Assembly (NCBI RefSeq): GCF_003369915.1 | Contig: NC_046674.1 | Location: forward strand, 44,183,338-44,247,337 | DNA from: Drosophila miranda | Taxonomy: Eukaryota; Arthropoda; Insecta; Diptera; Drosophilidae | Length of the DNA: 64,000 nucleotides | Direction of reading: 5' to 3' | In this document: in pieces, positions 1-10,000 of the stretch | Numbering within the stretch: the first letter of the stretch is position 1 | Layout: each line of letters begins with the position of its first letter | The notes under the pieces: generated by a model | What the model was told of the DNA's origin: nothing | The model's database searches: none | Seen by the model: only the letters and a program-made list of their open reading frames with translations | Made by a program: the position numbers and the translations under genes

Positions 1-1092
1 CTATTCGACGAGGTAACACTAGGGTCAGGGTTCAACAATCAAACAAACTAGGAAAACACCGACAAACGAAAACAAACAGAAATAATAGCCAGGCAAAACA
101 TGGAAGAAGCAGCAGCAAAACAAGCAAGACATTACAATTTGCGAAAGCGAGCATGGAAGCCAAAAAGAGGGGACTTAGTATGGGTACGAACGCACCCACT
201 ATCGAAAAAAATCGACAAGACAACAGCGAAACTAGAACCGAAATACACCGGTCCGTGTAAGGTACTCGAACTAACCTCTCCAGTGATCATAACAGTACAA
301 GATACGACAACGAACAAAAAACTACGGGCACACGTCTCACAACTAAAACCAGCAAAACTAGAAGAAGCAAACACAATAACGATGCCCTCTCTCTACCTTT
401 TCAGACAGATGGAAAATAAAGAAGATAAATTCAACATTTCGGCCCGGAAATTCAAAGAAAGGATGGCACAGGCCAGCCACAAAAACCGAGCCGCAAAACT
501 ACTATCGGCCGCCCCCCCACTCAGCTCACGGATGAAAGTATCAGGAACAAAGGTGTCAGCACCAAGGAAAACAGCAACAAACAAAACGATGGAAACCACG
601 GCAGGACAGCGCGAGACTCGAGGAGAACAAGTAGCAACGCACAATGAAGTAATCCCAACAAAAAAGAGGATCAGCTGGGCAAACCAGGCCAACCTACAGG
701 AACAAACGGCACGAAGAATCAGCGAACAACAAGGCCCGGAACTTTCCTGGGCAAAACAAGTGGAAGACGAAGAGTCCGACCGGGACGTGCTAGACCTAAA
801 CCCCGAGCGGCCAACACCAGAACCGGAAACCCAGAAACCCATCCAGAGAGGCACCATCCCGGGCGAATGGGAGGTCCCGGAAAAATTCGAACTAGCGACC
901 ACGGCGATCGAACTAGTCAAAGCAAAACTCCACGACCGCCCAAAACACACTCAACGACGGTTCAAACTACGGAACGAGAAACAGGAGGCGTGTTGGGTGA
1001 AGATCGGCCGAGCTGGAGATGTCCGCATCAGCGCATGGTTCCAAACAAAGTCAATTGGCGACGCTCCACTGGGAAAGGAGGGGGGAGTGTGA
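1..1092 (+). pseudogene. Ty3/gypsy pol 3' end: integrase C-terminus plus long tail
   Basis: An open frame from the ATG at 100 gives 330 residues. The first ~85 residues are the C-terminal part of a Ty3/gypsy integrase: a basic HYNLRKRAWKPKRGDLVWVR stretch, then the GPY/F-type module containing YTGPCKVLEL, then LRAHVSQLKPAK. The same frame extends left of the ATG but meets TAG at 49-51, so this copy is broken; the catalytic core lies beyond the window edge. About 240 further residues follow, rich in Lys, Glu and Thr, with no domain I recognise and no obvious signal peptide or transmembrane segment, so I do not call it env. The stop codon overlaps the first bases of the LTR at 1088. Confidence 0.75.
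1071..1087 (+). other. Polypurine tract of the gypsy-type element
   Basis: Seventeen purines (gggaaaggaggggggag) directly abut the TGTGAC that starts the LTR. This is the expected position and composition of a plus-strand priming site. Confidence 0.8.
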
Positions 1093-2056
1093 CGCCCAGC
1101 GCCAGGAAGACCAAGCGCCGGCGCCACAAACACCACAACAATATCACTAGAAACACCAAGACAAGCCATGAAGACTATAAAATAAGTATTAGTAGGATAA
1201 GTAGAACATAAGCTACAAATACATGAAGACCTGCCACATAAGAAATAAATATAAATAAACAAACAATAAAACATACATAAAACCAACCACAGCTGATCAC
1301 CACCAATGGGCCCGTAGCGCATTCACCCTCCGCAACATTATTTCTCCTCGGAGCGCATTCACCCTCCGCAACATTATTTCTCCACGGAGCGCATTCACCC
1401 TCCGCAACATTATTTCTCCTCGGAGCGCATTAACCCTCCGCAACATTATTTCTCCTCGGAGCGCATTCACCCTCCGCAACATTATTTCTCCTCGGAGCGC
1501 ATTAACCCTCCGCAACCTTATTTCTCCTCGGAGCGCATTAACCCTCCGCAACATTATTTCTCCTCGGAGCGCATTAACCCTCCGCAACATTATTTCTCCT
1601 CGGAACGCATTAGCCCTCCGCAACCTTATTTCTCCTCGGAGCGCATTAACCCTCCGCAACATTATTCCTCCTCGGAGCGCATTAACCCTCCGCAACATTA
1701 TTTCTCCTCGGAGCGCATTCACCCTCCGCGACATTCTTCCCCTCGGAGCTCATTAGACCTCCGCGACCTCAACCGACACCGACCAGAAGACTACCAGGAC
1801 CCGCCCGCAACCATCCGCCACGTGCGGCCAACCCGAAGGACGACCCCGAAGGAAGAGCCAGCAGAAAAACACCCGCGCAACTACCAAACTTTGTACCTTT
1901 AAGAACAATAAAAATAACTCTATCTCTTTTATTACCGCTCAAAGCCCGCCTTATTCTTGAACCACGAGACTCTCTTTCAGCTACCACACCCAGAGATCAA
2001 ACAAATTTCTGTGGAACCCGGCGCGACGAGCATACCCCGGCCGAAGCGCCGTCACA
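1088..2056 (+). repeat. LTR of Ty3/gypsy-type retrotransposon
   Basis: The segment begins TGTGAC and ends GTCACA, a perfect 6-bp terminal inverted repeat. A polypurine tract lies immediately to the left and a primer-binding site one base to the right. The length is 969 bp. An AATAAA signal lies at 1907-1912. Much of the centre is a 36-bp minisatellite. Because pol 3' sequence precedes it and gag follows it, this single LTR serves as 3' LTR for the left copy and 5' LTR for the right copy. Osvaldo/Ulysses-type elements are a candidate family because of long LTRs and a Lys-like primer site; this is unverified. Confidence 0.82.
1314..1752 (+). repeat. 36-bp minisatellite inside the LTR
   Basis: Twelve near-identical 36-bp copies can be counted by their gcgcatt starts (1317, 1353, 1389 and so on to 1713), plus a degenerate thirteenth. 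Each unit contains cggagcgcatt and ccctccgcaaca followed by ttatttctcct. Variation is mainly ttaaccc versus ttcaccc. Because 36 is a multiple of 3, long open frames arise on both strands as by-products of the repeat. Confidence 0.95.
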
Positions 2057-2057
2057 G

Positions 2058-2071
2058 TGGCGCCCGAGCAG
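2058..2071 (+). other. Primer-binding site of gypsy-type element
   Basis: TGGCGCCCGAGCAG begins one base after the LTR's terminal CA. It starts with TGG, complementary to a tRNA CCA end, and differs by one base from the 14-nt Lys3-type site as I recall it. The exact tRNA is not established. Confidence 0.7.
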
Positions 2072-2109
2072 ATTGTGGTAGCATAAGAAGCATAATCTCA
2101 AAGGTCAAG

Positions 2110-3222
2110 ATGGCAAAACAATGGATAAACCAAGCAACGAAACTGGAGTTACAAAACTATTGCGAGGAATTCGGATTGGAGAAACTGGATGGACTAGAAA
2201 CCCAAAAGAAACAACTACTACAATTTTCGGAGAGAACAGACCTCCCAATACATATTCGAGAGAGGCTAGAACAACTAGCAAATACCCAAACACGAGGGAG
2301 AAGCCCGAGAACGAAGAGCCCAAGGCAACAATCACCAAAAGGAGTACCACAAAAACCAACAATGGAAGAGAGCCAAGGGGAGACCAGGACAGGCAGGAAG
2401 AAATCGCTATTTCCAAAACAGATAAAGAAAGGATCACCAGAAGCAGTAGCGATAATAGAAAAAATACGCAAGTGGGAACTGATCTTTACAGGAAAAGGAG
2501 GGCTGCTAGAATTCCTGAGCAGGATGGAGGAATTAGCAGAAACCTACGGGGTAGAACCGGACCACCTCGTATTCGCAATGCCGATAATTCTGGAAGAAAG
2601 CGCACTAGACTGGTGGCACACAAAGCCAGCGCCAGTCACATCATGGGAGGATGCAAAGGTCGGACTAAAAGAGAACTTCATATCCCCCAGATACCAAGAG
2701 GAGCTTGCAAAACAAGTGGCAGAGCGAAAACAAGCGGAAACAGAACCAGTTCGAGACTTTATCCAAGAAATAAGGAAGTTAATGAGGTTCGGAACCTACA
2801 CAGAGCAGGAAAAACTGGAAATAATATACCAGAACTGCCGGCTGCCGCTGAAACTATACGTGAAGAGGAGAGAATTCCAAACGCTGTCGGAATTCATGAT
2901 CACCACAGAGGAATTCGAAAAAATTGAGACAGATGCAAGACTCTCCAAGGTTACAGGTCGCCAATGGAATTACCCACAAAACGACCAACCAGCTTGGCAA
3001 AGGACGCAATACCGACAAAGGAAATGTCAAAGATGTGGAAACTATGGGCACGAGGCCCGAACATGCAACAGGGAACCCGTACTGTACTGCTGGACCTGCA
3101 ACAAACAAGGAGTACGCACAATAGACTGCTGCAGAAAACAACAGGAAAACACACAGGGCGCAGGACCAGCCCGCGAATCTCCTGTGGCCCAAAACCAGCT
3201 GAGCGGGACAACACACAATTAA
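2110..3222 (+). CDS. gag: Gag polyprotein of gypsy-type element
   Basis: The 370-residue frame starts at the first ATG after the LTR and leader; the same frame is open upstream inside the LTR, but that stretch would not be gag. It opens MAKQWINQATKLELQNYCEE and continues through a Lys/Gln/Pro-rich region. The retrotransposon-gag (capsid-like) domain is at ~155-290, containing ALDWWHTKPA, FISPRYQEELAKQ and RDFIQEIRKLMRFGTY. A CCHC knuckle, CQRCGNYGHEARTC, is at ~306-319. A second knuckle at ~327-340 keeps its three Cys but has Val where His belongs. The following protease frame is in -1 relative to gag and overlaps its 3' end, which fits frameshift expression. Confidence 0.85.
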   Translation: MAKQWINQATKLELQNYCEEFGLEKLDGLETQKKQLLQFSERTDLPIHIRERLEQLANTQTRGRSPRTKSPRQQSPKGVPQKPTMEESQGETRTGRKKSLFPKQIKKGSPEAVAIIEKIRKWELIFTGKGGLLEFLSRMEELAETYGVEPDHLVFAMPIILEESALDWWHTKPAPVTSWEDAKVGLKENFISPRYQEELAKQVAERKQAETEPVRDFIQEIRKLMRFGTYTEQEKLEIIYQNCRLPLKLYVKRREFQTLSEFMITTEEFEKIETDARLSKVTGRQWNYPQNDQPAWQRTQYRQRKCQRCGNYGHEARTCNREPVLYCWTCNKQGVRTIDCCRKQQENTQGAGPARESPVAQNQLSGTTHN

Positions 3223-4540
3223 TATTTAACAAGAACCAACTTTTACGACGGGCCAGGATTGGATCACAACTGATGGATGTAATCATCGATACAGGGGCAA
3301 CAAGATGCATGATAAACGAAAGGGCGGCCGAAAAACTAAAAGAAGAAGGCATCGAAGGAGTGGAAAACAGATTAATCCGTCTCGCGGATGGGAGCACTCG
3401 GAGAACAACACGGAGAATCCAACTAACAGTAGAACTAGGGGAAAAGAGACCACCCAATCATTCCTAATCATGACAGGGGTACCAGACACCCCCATACTAG
3501 GGAGGGAATTTTTAAAGGATGCAGGCACATCAATAACGTGCGGAGAAGCCACAGTAAACTTCAACGGGGAACCAAACCCAAAGAGAAAGGAGGAAAGCGC
3601 AAGAAATTCAGTAACAGAGCCGACGGACGAAGAAATCGAAAAATGGATTAAAACGGAGGTACAAAAATCCAACACTCTTGAAGGGGTGAGCAATGTTACG
3701 AAACATCGGATATTTCTGAAGGATGACAGACCAGTCAAACAGAGGTATTACCCAAGAAACCCAGCGCAAATGGAAATCATCAACAAAGAGATCAGCGAAC
3801 TCATAAAGCAAGATCTAATAGAACCATCACACAGCCCATACAGCTCGCCGATTGTTCTCATAAAAAAGAAAACCGGAGATTGGAGGGTCTGCGTGGACTA
3901 CCGACTGTTAAACGAAAAAACAGAGAAGGATGCATACCCATTACCACGGATGGACTTTATTCTAAATCAGCTTAAAGAGGCTAAATACATTAGCACGCTC
4001 GACTTAAAGTCAGGGTATTGGCAAATCCCTATGGAAAAACAGAGCCGACACTACACAGCCTTTACAGCTCCCGGGCGAGGATTGTACCAATGGAAGGTCA
4101 TGCCATTCGGACTCACAACAGCACCTGCTACGTTCCAAAGAGCCCTAGACTCGGTAATCGGACCGGACATGGAACCATTCGCTTTCGCATACCTAGACGA
4201 CATAATCGTAATTGGGCGGACGAAAGTTGAACACATGCAGAAACTACAAACGGTATTTGAACGACTACGGACAGCAAACCTACGCATCAACGCAGCAAAA
4301 TGTCACTTTTTCCAAAAGAAACTTAAATACCTAGGACACATGGTGAGCGAGGAAGGAATACACACAGACCCAGATAAAGTGGCGGCCATTAAAGAACTCA
4401 CCGCACCAACTACAATGAAACAGCTGCACAGTTTTTTGGGCCTGGCATCTTGGTACCGCAGATTCGTACCAGCGTACACCGAACGAGCAAAAGCTCTACA
4501 AGACCTATTAAAAAAGGGGAAAAAATTTGAGCAAGAAAAC
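3223..4540 (+). pseudogene. pol: Pol 5' part: protease and reverse transcriptase, frameshifted and truncated
   Basis: Protease is recognisable by the VIIDTGATR active-site motif near 3280-3305 and, in another frame, by the later GVPDTPILGREFL. The two parts are separated by a frameshift in the GGGGAAAAGAGACC run near 3437-3450. Reverse transcriptase follows with VLIKKKTGDWRVCVDYR, motif A STLDLKSGYWQIP, motif B MPFGLTTAPATFQRAL and motif C AYLDDIIVIG (near 4190-4220). The connection begins with FLGLASWYRRFVPAY. Similarity ends at KKFEQEN (4540), where an inverted array segment begins. RNase H and the integrase core are missing here. Confidence 0.85.
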
Positions 4541-4755
4541 TTTAGCTTGGCGTCTAATATAACTTCAAGATCATCCACCACGGTAATTCTCTCAAGAGAA
4601 CCACCACATAGGGCCAATTCCAGAATAACGTAGGTTGCGGCATTTAGTTGTAAGCCCGGCTTAGTCAGAGAGCGGATGGAAAAACTGCAGATCTTCTTTG
4701 ACTGAGCGGACACGGCATTGAGAATGGAGACCTCAGGTCTCAGAACGTGGGACAC
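4541..4755 (-). pseudogene. Non-LTR reverse transcriptase 3' fragment (inverted copy)
   Basis: This is the reverse complement of the first third of the array's RT fragment, ending at ILDAKLKF, where it joins the gypsy RT. It follows the D-unit variant (aaagttttc rather than aaagtattc). The catalytic core is absent. Confidence 0.75.
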
Positions 4756-5148
4756 TGCTGGTAGTCCCCAGTGTCACATGGAGAATGGAGGCTATCGCCG
4801 GAAGTCTGCACTTGAACGGCCAGTTGCGGCGTGTGAGAGACACTCGGGGGCTCGAGCTGATCGTTCAGTTTGGCAAGGCATTACGTGTAGACCGTGTAGC
4901 AGTCATCGTACATCCCTTGGACATCAGCTACCACCCTTTGGATCCGCTTCCGCCATCGCCACCGAACAGGCCTAGAACTCCGCGTCCACCTTTGCCCACA
5001 GGCTTTGGAGTTGATCTCGATGGACTTGGGAGAGCGAGCAGGTTGGAGTGCTAGCATCTGGAGCGTCGAGCTTCTGGTCGAAGCGGGTCAGTCTGCTTGC
5101 AGCGAAGGCAAACTTAGACCGTGTGAAAATGGCTGCCGATTGGTCCAT
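4756..5148 (-). pseudogene. BEL/Pao-like gag 5' fragment (inverted copy)
   Basis: The ATG is at 5146-5148; the first frame closes at 4972, and homology continues in a shifted frame. The N-terminus contains FAFAASRLTRFDQKLDAPDA and SLWAKVDAEFEACS, as in the array copies. Confidence 0.6.
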
Positions 5149-5864
5149 AGTGCTCGGAACCGTAAGAGGGACTGCCGAGGGGAGCAACAAGACATCGAAA
5201 GCATATTCTAAACCCATAAAATACGAACTGTATAAACGTAACAATATTATGGAAATTGTAAAATGTGGCCGGAATGTGCAGATATAAATACTACGATCAA
5301 TAAATGTTTAACCAAGAGCGAAAATTGTGGACGAACAATAATATTGAGGCACGAGGTACCAATGTATAGAGTCGGTTGCAGACGGCAGTTCAAAAAAATA
5401 TACCCTCGAAATGCGAGGTAGCGCGTTGCTTAACGTTCCATTAAGTTCAAGCGCGGCATCGAAAACTATCCCAACAAATACAAAGCAAGCAACCGGTGGA
5501 GAAGCGAATAAACGAAAAGAATGCACTGCATGTATGTATGTATGGCTGTAAGTGCTATTTACCGAGGCTTCGGTTAACGAACCACCCTTTTGACGAGATT
5601 CAAACAACGGGTAAAACGGAATATAACCATTTTATAGTGATATATGTATGTGTATCAATAACTATGAAGGCATGAGTGAATATATATATGTATGCATATG
5701 TTCAAGTATATGCTAATTGAAAATGTATACGTAGCCATAAACATATGTACATAAATATGTGCGGGGGATTCAAGTTCAAGATTATTAAGAAATAGCTACT
5801 GGATCACTTGGGTGTAACGTGTAGGTAGCGCGCCGGTTAAAACGGCGGTGGGAGCGTAACTAAC
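5149..5864 (-). repeat. Leader/LTR-like segment of the array module, inverted
   Basis: This is the reverse complement of the long-form leader seen at 13091 and 36693, including the AT-rich stretch with a TATAAAA box (minus strand, near 5619-5626). It stops at gcgtaactaac (5864), where the BEL LTR begins. No gene is visible in it. Confidence 0.75.
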
Positions 5865-6233
5865 TGTTGTGAAATCCTCGATACGAGATTTCAATGTTGA
5901 GCAGAAATGCTCTGGGGAATCTTTGCGTGTAATAATGTACTACACGATATAGACAATTCGAGATTTATTCATTTGGACTTCAATCAACTTAAACTTTAAT
6001 CTTAATCGCGTATAGAGTATGTATGTATGTAATGGGTAATACGGGCTTAAGCGCGGCCGGCTGCAACTGCTAATTGTCGTTGTGATTTCGTCGACACGCA
6101 AACGAAGACTCTTCATGGTGATCGGAGACGAGGTTACGCCGCCCTAGCATGAAACGACGCCGTTCTCCGAGTGGGCAATCGCAGTTAGAGCGCTCTCACT
6201 CTCTTTGTAGTTTAACCCTTAGAAAACCGTCCA
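5865..6233 (-). repeat. BEL element LTR (3' LTR)
   Basis: Plus-strand reading runs from TGTTGTGAAATC to AAAACCGTCCA (369 bp). It matches 11766-12132 nearly base for base and carries an extra 2 bp in cttaagcgcgg. Confidence 0.92.
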
Positions 6234-6358
6234 TGCCGCCCACAATACTGGGACCAGTATTAGAAACCAAAGGATGTCACATGTGAATGCTCTGTGAATA
6301 AATAAAGTGTTCGTTATGGTACATGTATGGTCGAATGGAGCTAGCAACGGTGGTAGGA

Positions 6359-7002
6359 TTATTCTGAGGTCTGTGGCAACGGTAGCCGACATAGTTTAGA
6401 GACCGATCGTTTGTATACGCCTGATGCTGTTTTAACAGTTGCGACTCTGACTAAACTGTCAGCTCCAGGGTGAACTTCTATTATCCTTCCCAGTTTCCAC
6501 TCGTTGGGTGGCAGTCGGTCATCCTTGACAATTACTAGATCGCTGACTTGTAGATTGTCGGTTTCATGTCGCCACTTTGGACGGGCTTGAAGATGTGATC
6601 CAATCCGAGCCAATCCGAACTCCAACGCTTCCAAAATTGCCGGATCATTTTCTGTCCTTCCAGAAATTGGACTGTGAGTGGAACATCCCTTGTCGTTACA
6701 TCCGGCGGAGCTAATAATGAGTCTCCAATAAGAAAATGTGCCGGGGTGAGGACAGCTAGGTCCTCCGGCTCCGCGCTTAGTGGACATAATGGCCTGGAAT
6801 TTAAACAGGCTTCAATTTGTGTTAGCACAGTAGCAAGTTGTTCGTAGGTCATTTTATATCCTGAAAAGGCTCGATAGAGATGTGGTTTGACAGACTTTAC
6901 ATTTGCCTCCCAAAGGCCTCCAAAATTAGGACTATGCGGTGGATTAAAATGCCATTGGACGTTTCGGGCCGCTAAAGCAGGTATTACAGTTGTGGGTAGC
7001 TC
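6359..7002 (-). pseudogene. pol: BEL integrase end and DUF5641-like C-terminus, beyond an in-frame stop
   Basis: This directly continues the 1430-codon frame past TGA at 7003-7005. It holds PPHSPNFGGLWEANVKSVK, whose Glu is the last acid of the integrase DDE triad, then LNSRPLCPL and LTPAHFLIGDSLL. Near 6597-6615 the reading shifts frame. The other frame then gives the typical BEL end: HLQARPKW, VSDLVIVKDDRLPPNEWKLG and a stop at 6359. Two lesions therefore separate this part from the main frame. Confidence 0.85.
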
Positions 7003-10000
7003 TCATTTCAAATGTATTTGCAAGGTTTGAAGAGCCCGGTCGGCACCAATGAAGTTCGTGCCGCAGTCGCTATACATGTGTTCACAGTAGCCCCGACGCG
7101 CGATGAAACGTTGTAGGGCCATGAGAAAGTGTTCGGTGGTTAAGCCCGTGACCGCTTCAAGATGAATTGCCTTTGTAGCCAAACAGATGAAAACTGCGAT
7201 ATACGCCTTGTAGTTTGTGTGTCCACGGAATCTGGATGCTTGAATTTCGAACGCGCCTGTATAGTCCACTCCGGTGGCGATGAATGCACGAGTTGGCGGA
7301 TTGACTCTATGTAGGGGAAGATCGGCCATCAATTGTGCTGCTGGTTTCGGTCGGTGACGAAAACATCGGACGCATTGTCGAAGAATGCGTTTGACAGTTT
7401 GTTTTCCGTTGACTATCCAGAATTTGTGTCGAATAGTGGCCAGCGTTAATTCGGTGCCGCCGTGGAGTGCGAGACGGTGGGCATTACGCACGACGAGATC
7501 GGTAAAATGATGATGATTGGGAATGATCATTGGTTGTCGCTGGCTTATCGGAAGGTGCATTGCATTTCGCAGTCGACCTCTGACTCGTAGAATTTGTTGG
7601 TCATCTAGAAATGGGGATAATTGACACAGCTTGTGTGTGCCCGATAGTGCCTTGTTTCCCTTCAACCTCAATATTTCTGTCGCGTAGACCTCCTGTTGAA
7701 TGCTGCGAACGAGATTAATTAAAGCGTTGTCGAGCTCCTGCACACTCAGTGGTCCAGATAGTTTGTCCCCTTTGGCTTGAATGTTATGTATAAACCGTAG
7801 AACATATGCCATGACTGATATTAATCTGTCGTATGAGGACGAGTTTTGGATGAAGGCTTCTGGAGCCTCCGAGACTTGCACAGCATTTTGGAACAAAACT
7901 GATGGTTTCTCCTCGATTATAGTCCTGTCGATGTCCTGACTGGGAACTCCGTTTGCCGGCCATTGGCTTTCCGGCTGCTGTAGCCATGATGGTCCAGACC
8001 ACCATAATGGATGTACTGCTAACTCTTGTGGTGAAACCGCTGGGTTTACCGCAGTAGGTACATGTCTCCACTGAGTTGATGTACTATGCTCCAAAATCAC
8101 AAAGGTTTGCCATCGGTGGGGATCTCCATTTATCCAAAACAAAACGATAGTAGCATCTGACCAATAGAAGGTTGCCATAGGTGGTCCTGCAGTGCGAAGT
8201 TGGTCCCGGATCCATTTTGCCAGTTTAACTGCCAGCAGCGCACCCGAAAGTTCGACTCGTGGAATTGTGATCGGTTTCGTGGGTGTGACTCGACTGCGTG
8301 CAGCTAGCAAATGAGTTTGAATCATTCCGTTTGGTAGCTCTGCACGAATATATGCACATGCTGCATACGCCAGTGATGATCCATCGCAGAAAACATGTAG
8401 CTGTAATGACGCAAGCTCGTGGATGTTAAAGCGCAGCCATCGTGGTACTTGAATTTGCTCGACATATGGCAAGTTCTGTATGAATCCCTGCCATCTATCA
8501 AGCAGTTCGGTTGGCAGCGGTTCATCCCAGTCCAGTTGTGCTAGGCTGCCATTGTTGCGTTTGATGCGGGCCATCCATGAGTCCTTGAGTATCGCCTTCG
8601 CGGTCATGACACAGGGCGTGATGAAACCTAATGGGTCGTACAGTCGGGCGACTGTGGAAAGTAAAGAACGTTTAGTATGTGCGTGACTGATTTCAAAATT
8701 TATCTTGAACCCAAAATAGTCTTGATGTGGATGCCAATAGAGGCCTAAGGTTTTAACGGGATCTTGGTACTCAAACTCTAATAATGTCTTATGAGATAAA
8801 TGGTCTGGAGGTATGTCTTGTAGCAGAGAAGCGTCATTCGCAGACCACTTTCGAAGCTCCATTCCTGCTGATCGTAAGGCTCCGATCAATTGATTTTGAA
8901 TTTCTAATGCTCCTTCGCGAGTGGAAGCTCCGCTTTGTACGTCGTCTACGTATATTTCGTGTCGAAGGACCCTTTCCGCGAGTGGGTATCGGTCTCGTTC
9001 ATCCTGCGCCAGTTGATGTATGACGCGAATGGCTGTGTAAGGAGCTGAAGCGGTTCCAAACGTAACTGTGTTGAGATAATACTCAGCTACTTGGTTGTGT
9101 TCGTCATGCCAAAAGATGCGTTGATATTGCGAATCCTCTGCATTCATGTCAATGCATCTATACATCTTCTGAATGTCGGCAGCAAAAACAAAACGATGGA
9201 AACGCCAATTCAGGACCACGCCGGCTAGATCGTTTTGGAGCGCTGGTCCGGTGCATAGGACGTCATTGAGCGATTTTCCGTTTGACATGGGGGGACATGG
9301 GGACATCCAGTTTATGTCAATCCGTTGTGATTTGTAGAACCTGGGATCGGCGAGTTCTATTCCGTTCAAATGAGGACATTGCTGCAATTTGATGGATTTT
9401 GAAGGTAATTGCGATGTAAGCGTTTTAAGTATAAACGCAGTATCAATGGTAGTACAATACTGCGAAGTACAAGAACTTAATGACAATTCTGTAGTGTAGG
9501 TACACCTGTTCTTGGAGGTGGTCCCAACTCCAGCAATTTCTGCCGAAATTGGATGCCGCTTGAGGTTGAGAGCCTGCACTGTGTGCTCTGTAATGAGGGT
9601 TCCTTCCGAGCCTGAATCCACTAACGCACGTACCACAGCTGATTGGCCAGTGTGGGGGTTGTGGATTGTGACCAGGGCAGTGGCCAGAAGGACAGTGCTG
9701 GGTCCGTGATGCGTTGCCGTAGCGGCGACTAGTTGCGCAGAGTGTGTTCTCACAGACGAGTCGGTCGCTGCAGACTGTGGATGACCACCGGAACTAGTGT
9801 TGGGAACAACTGGGAGAGGCTGTGCAGTGCTCTGAGTAGGAAGTGGGGTCCTAGCGTAGAGTTGCGTAGGTGTAGCCCTGCCAGATGAGTCGCTCGTTGT
9901 ATACTGCCAGGAGTTACCGGAACGAGCGCTATGGGAGGCTACGTGAGGCTGTGTTGCCACCTGAGCAGGAGTTGGGAAGTGCAGCAGTGTATGGTGTCTT

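Noticed and set aside
327..1092. Envelope gene in the gypsy-type element
   Set aside because: The tail after integrase shows no signal peptide, cleavage-site pattern or transmembrane segment that I can see.
1297..1734. 145-residue minus-strand open frame made of 12-residue repeats in the LTR
   Set aside because: The period is exactly three times 12, so the 36-bp minisatellite keeps any frame open. There is no start context or family similarity.
1314..1752. CRISPR-like spaced repeat
   Set aside because: Copies are directly tandem with no unique spacers, and the context is a eukaryotic LTR.
5308..5607. 99-codon frame in the leader segment (also at 36952 and 62142) as a gene
   Set aside because: Low-complexity hydrophobic reading over TATA-like and microsatellite text, broken in A and B by a deletion that only then joins it to gag. 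No recognisable domain.
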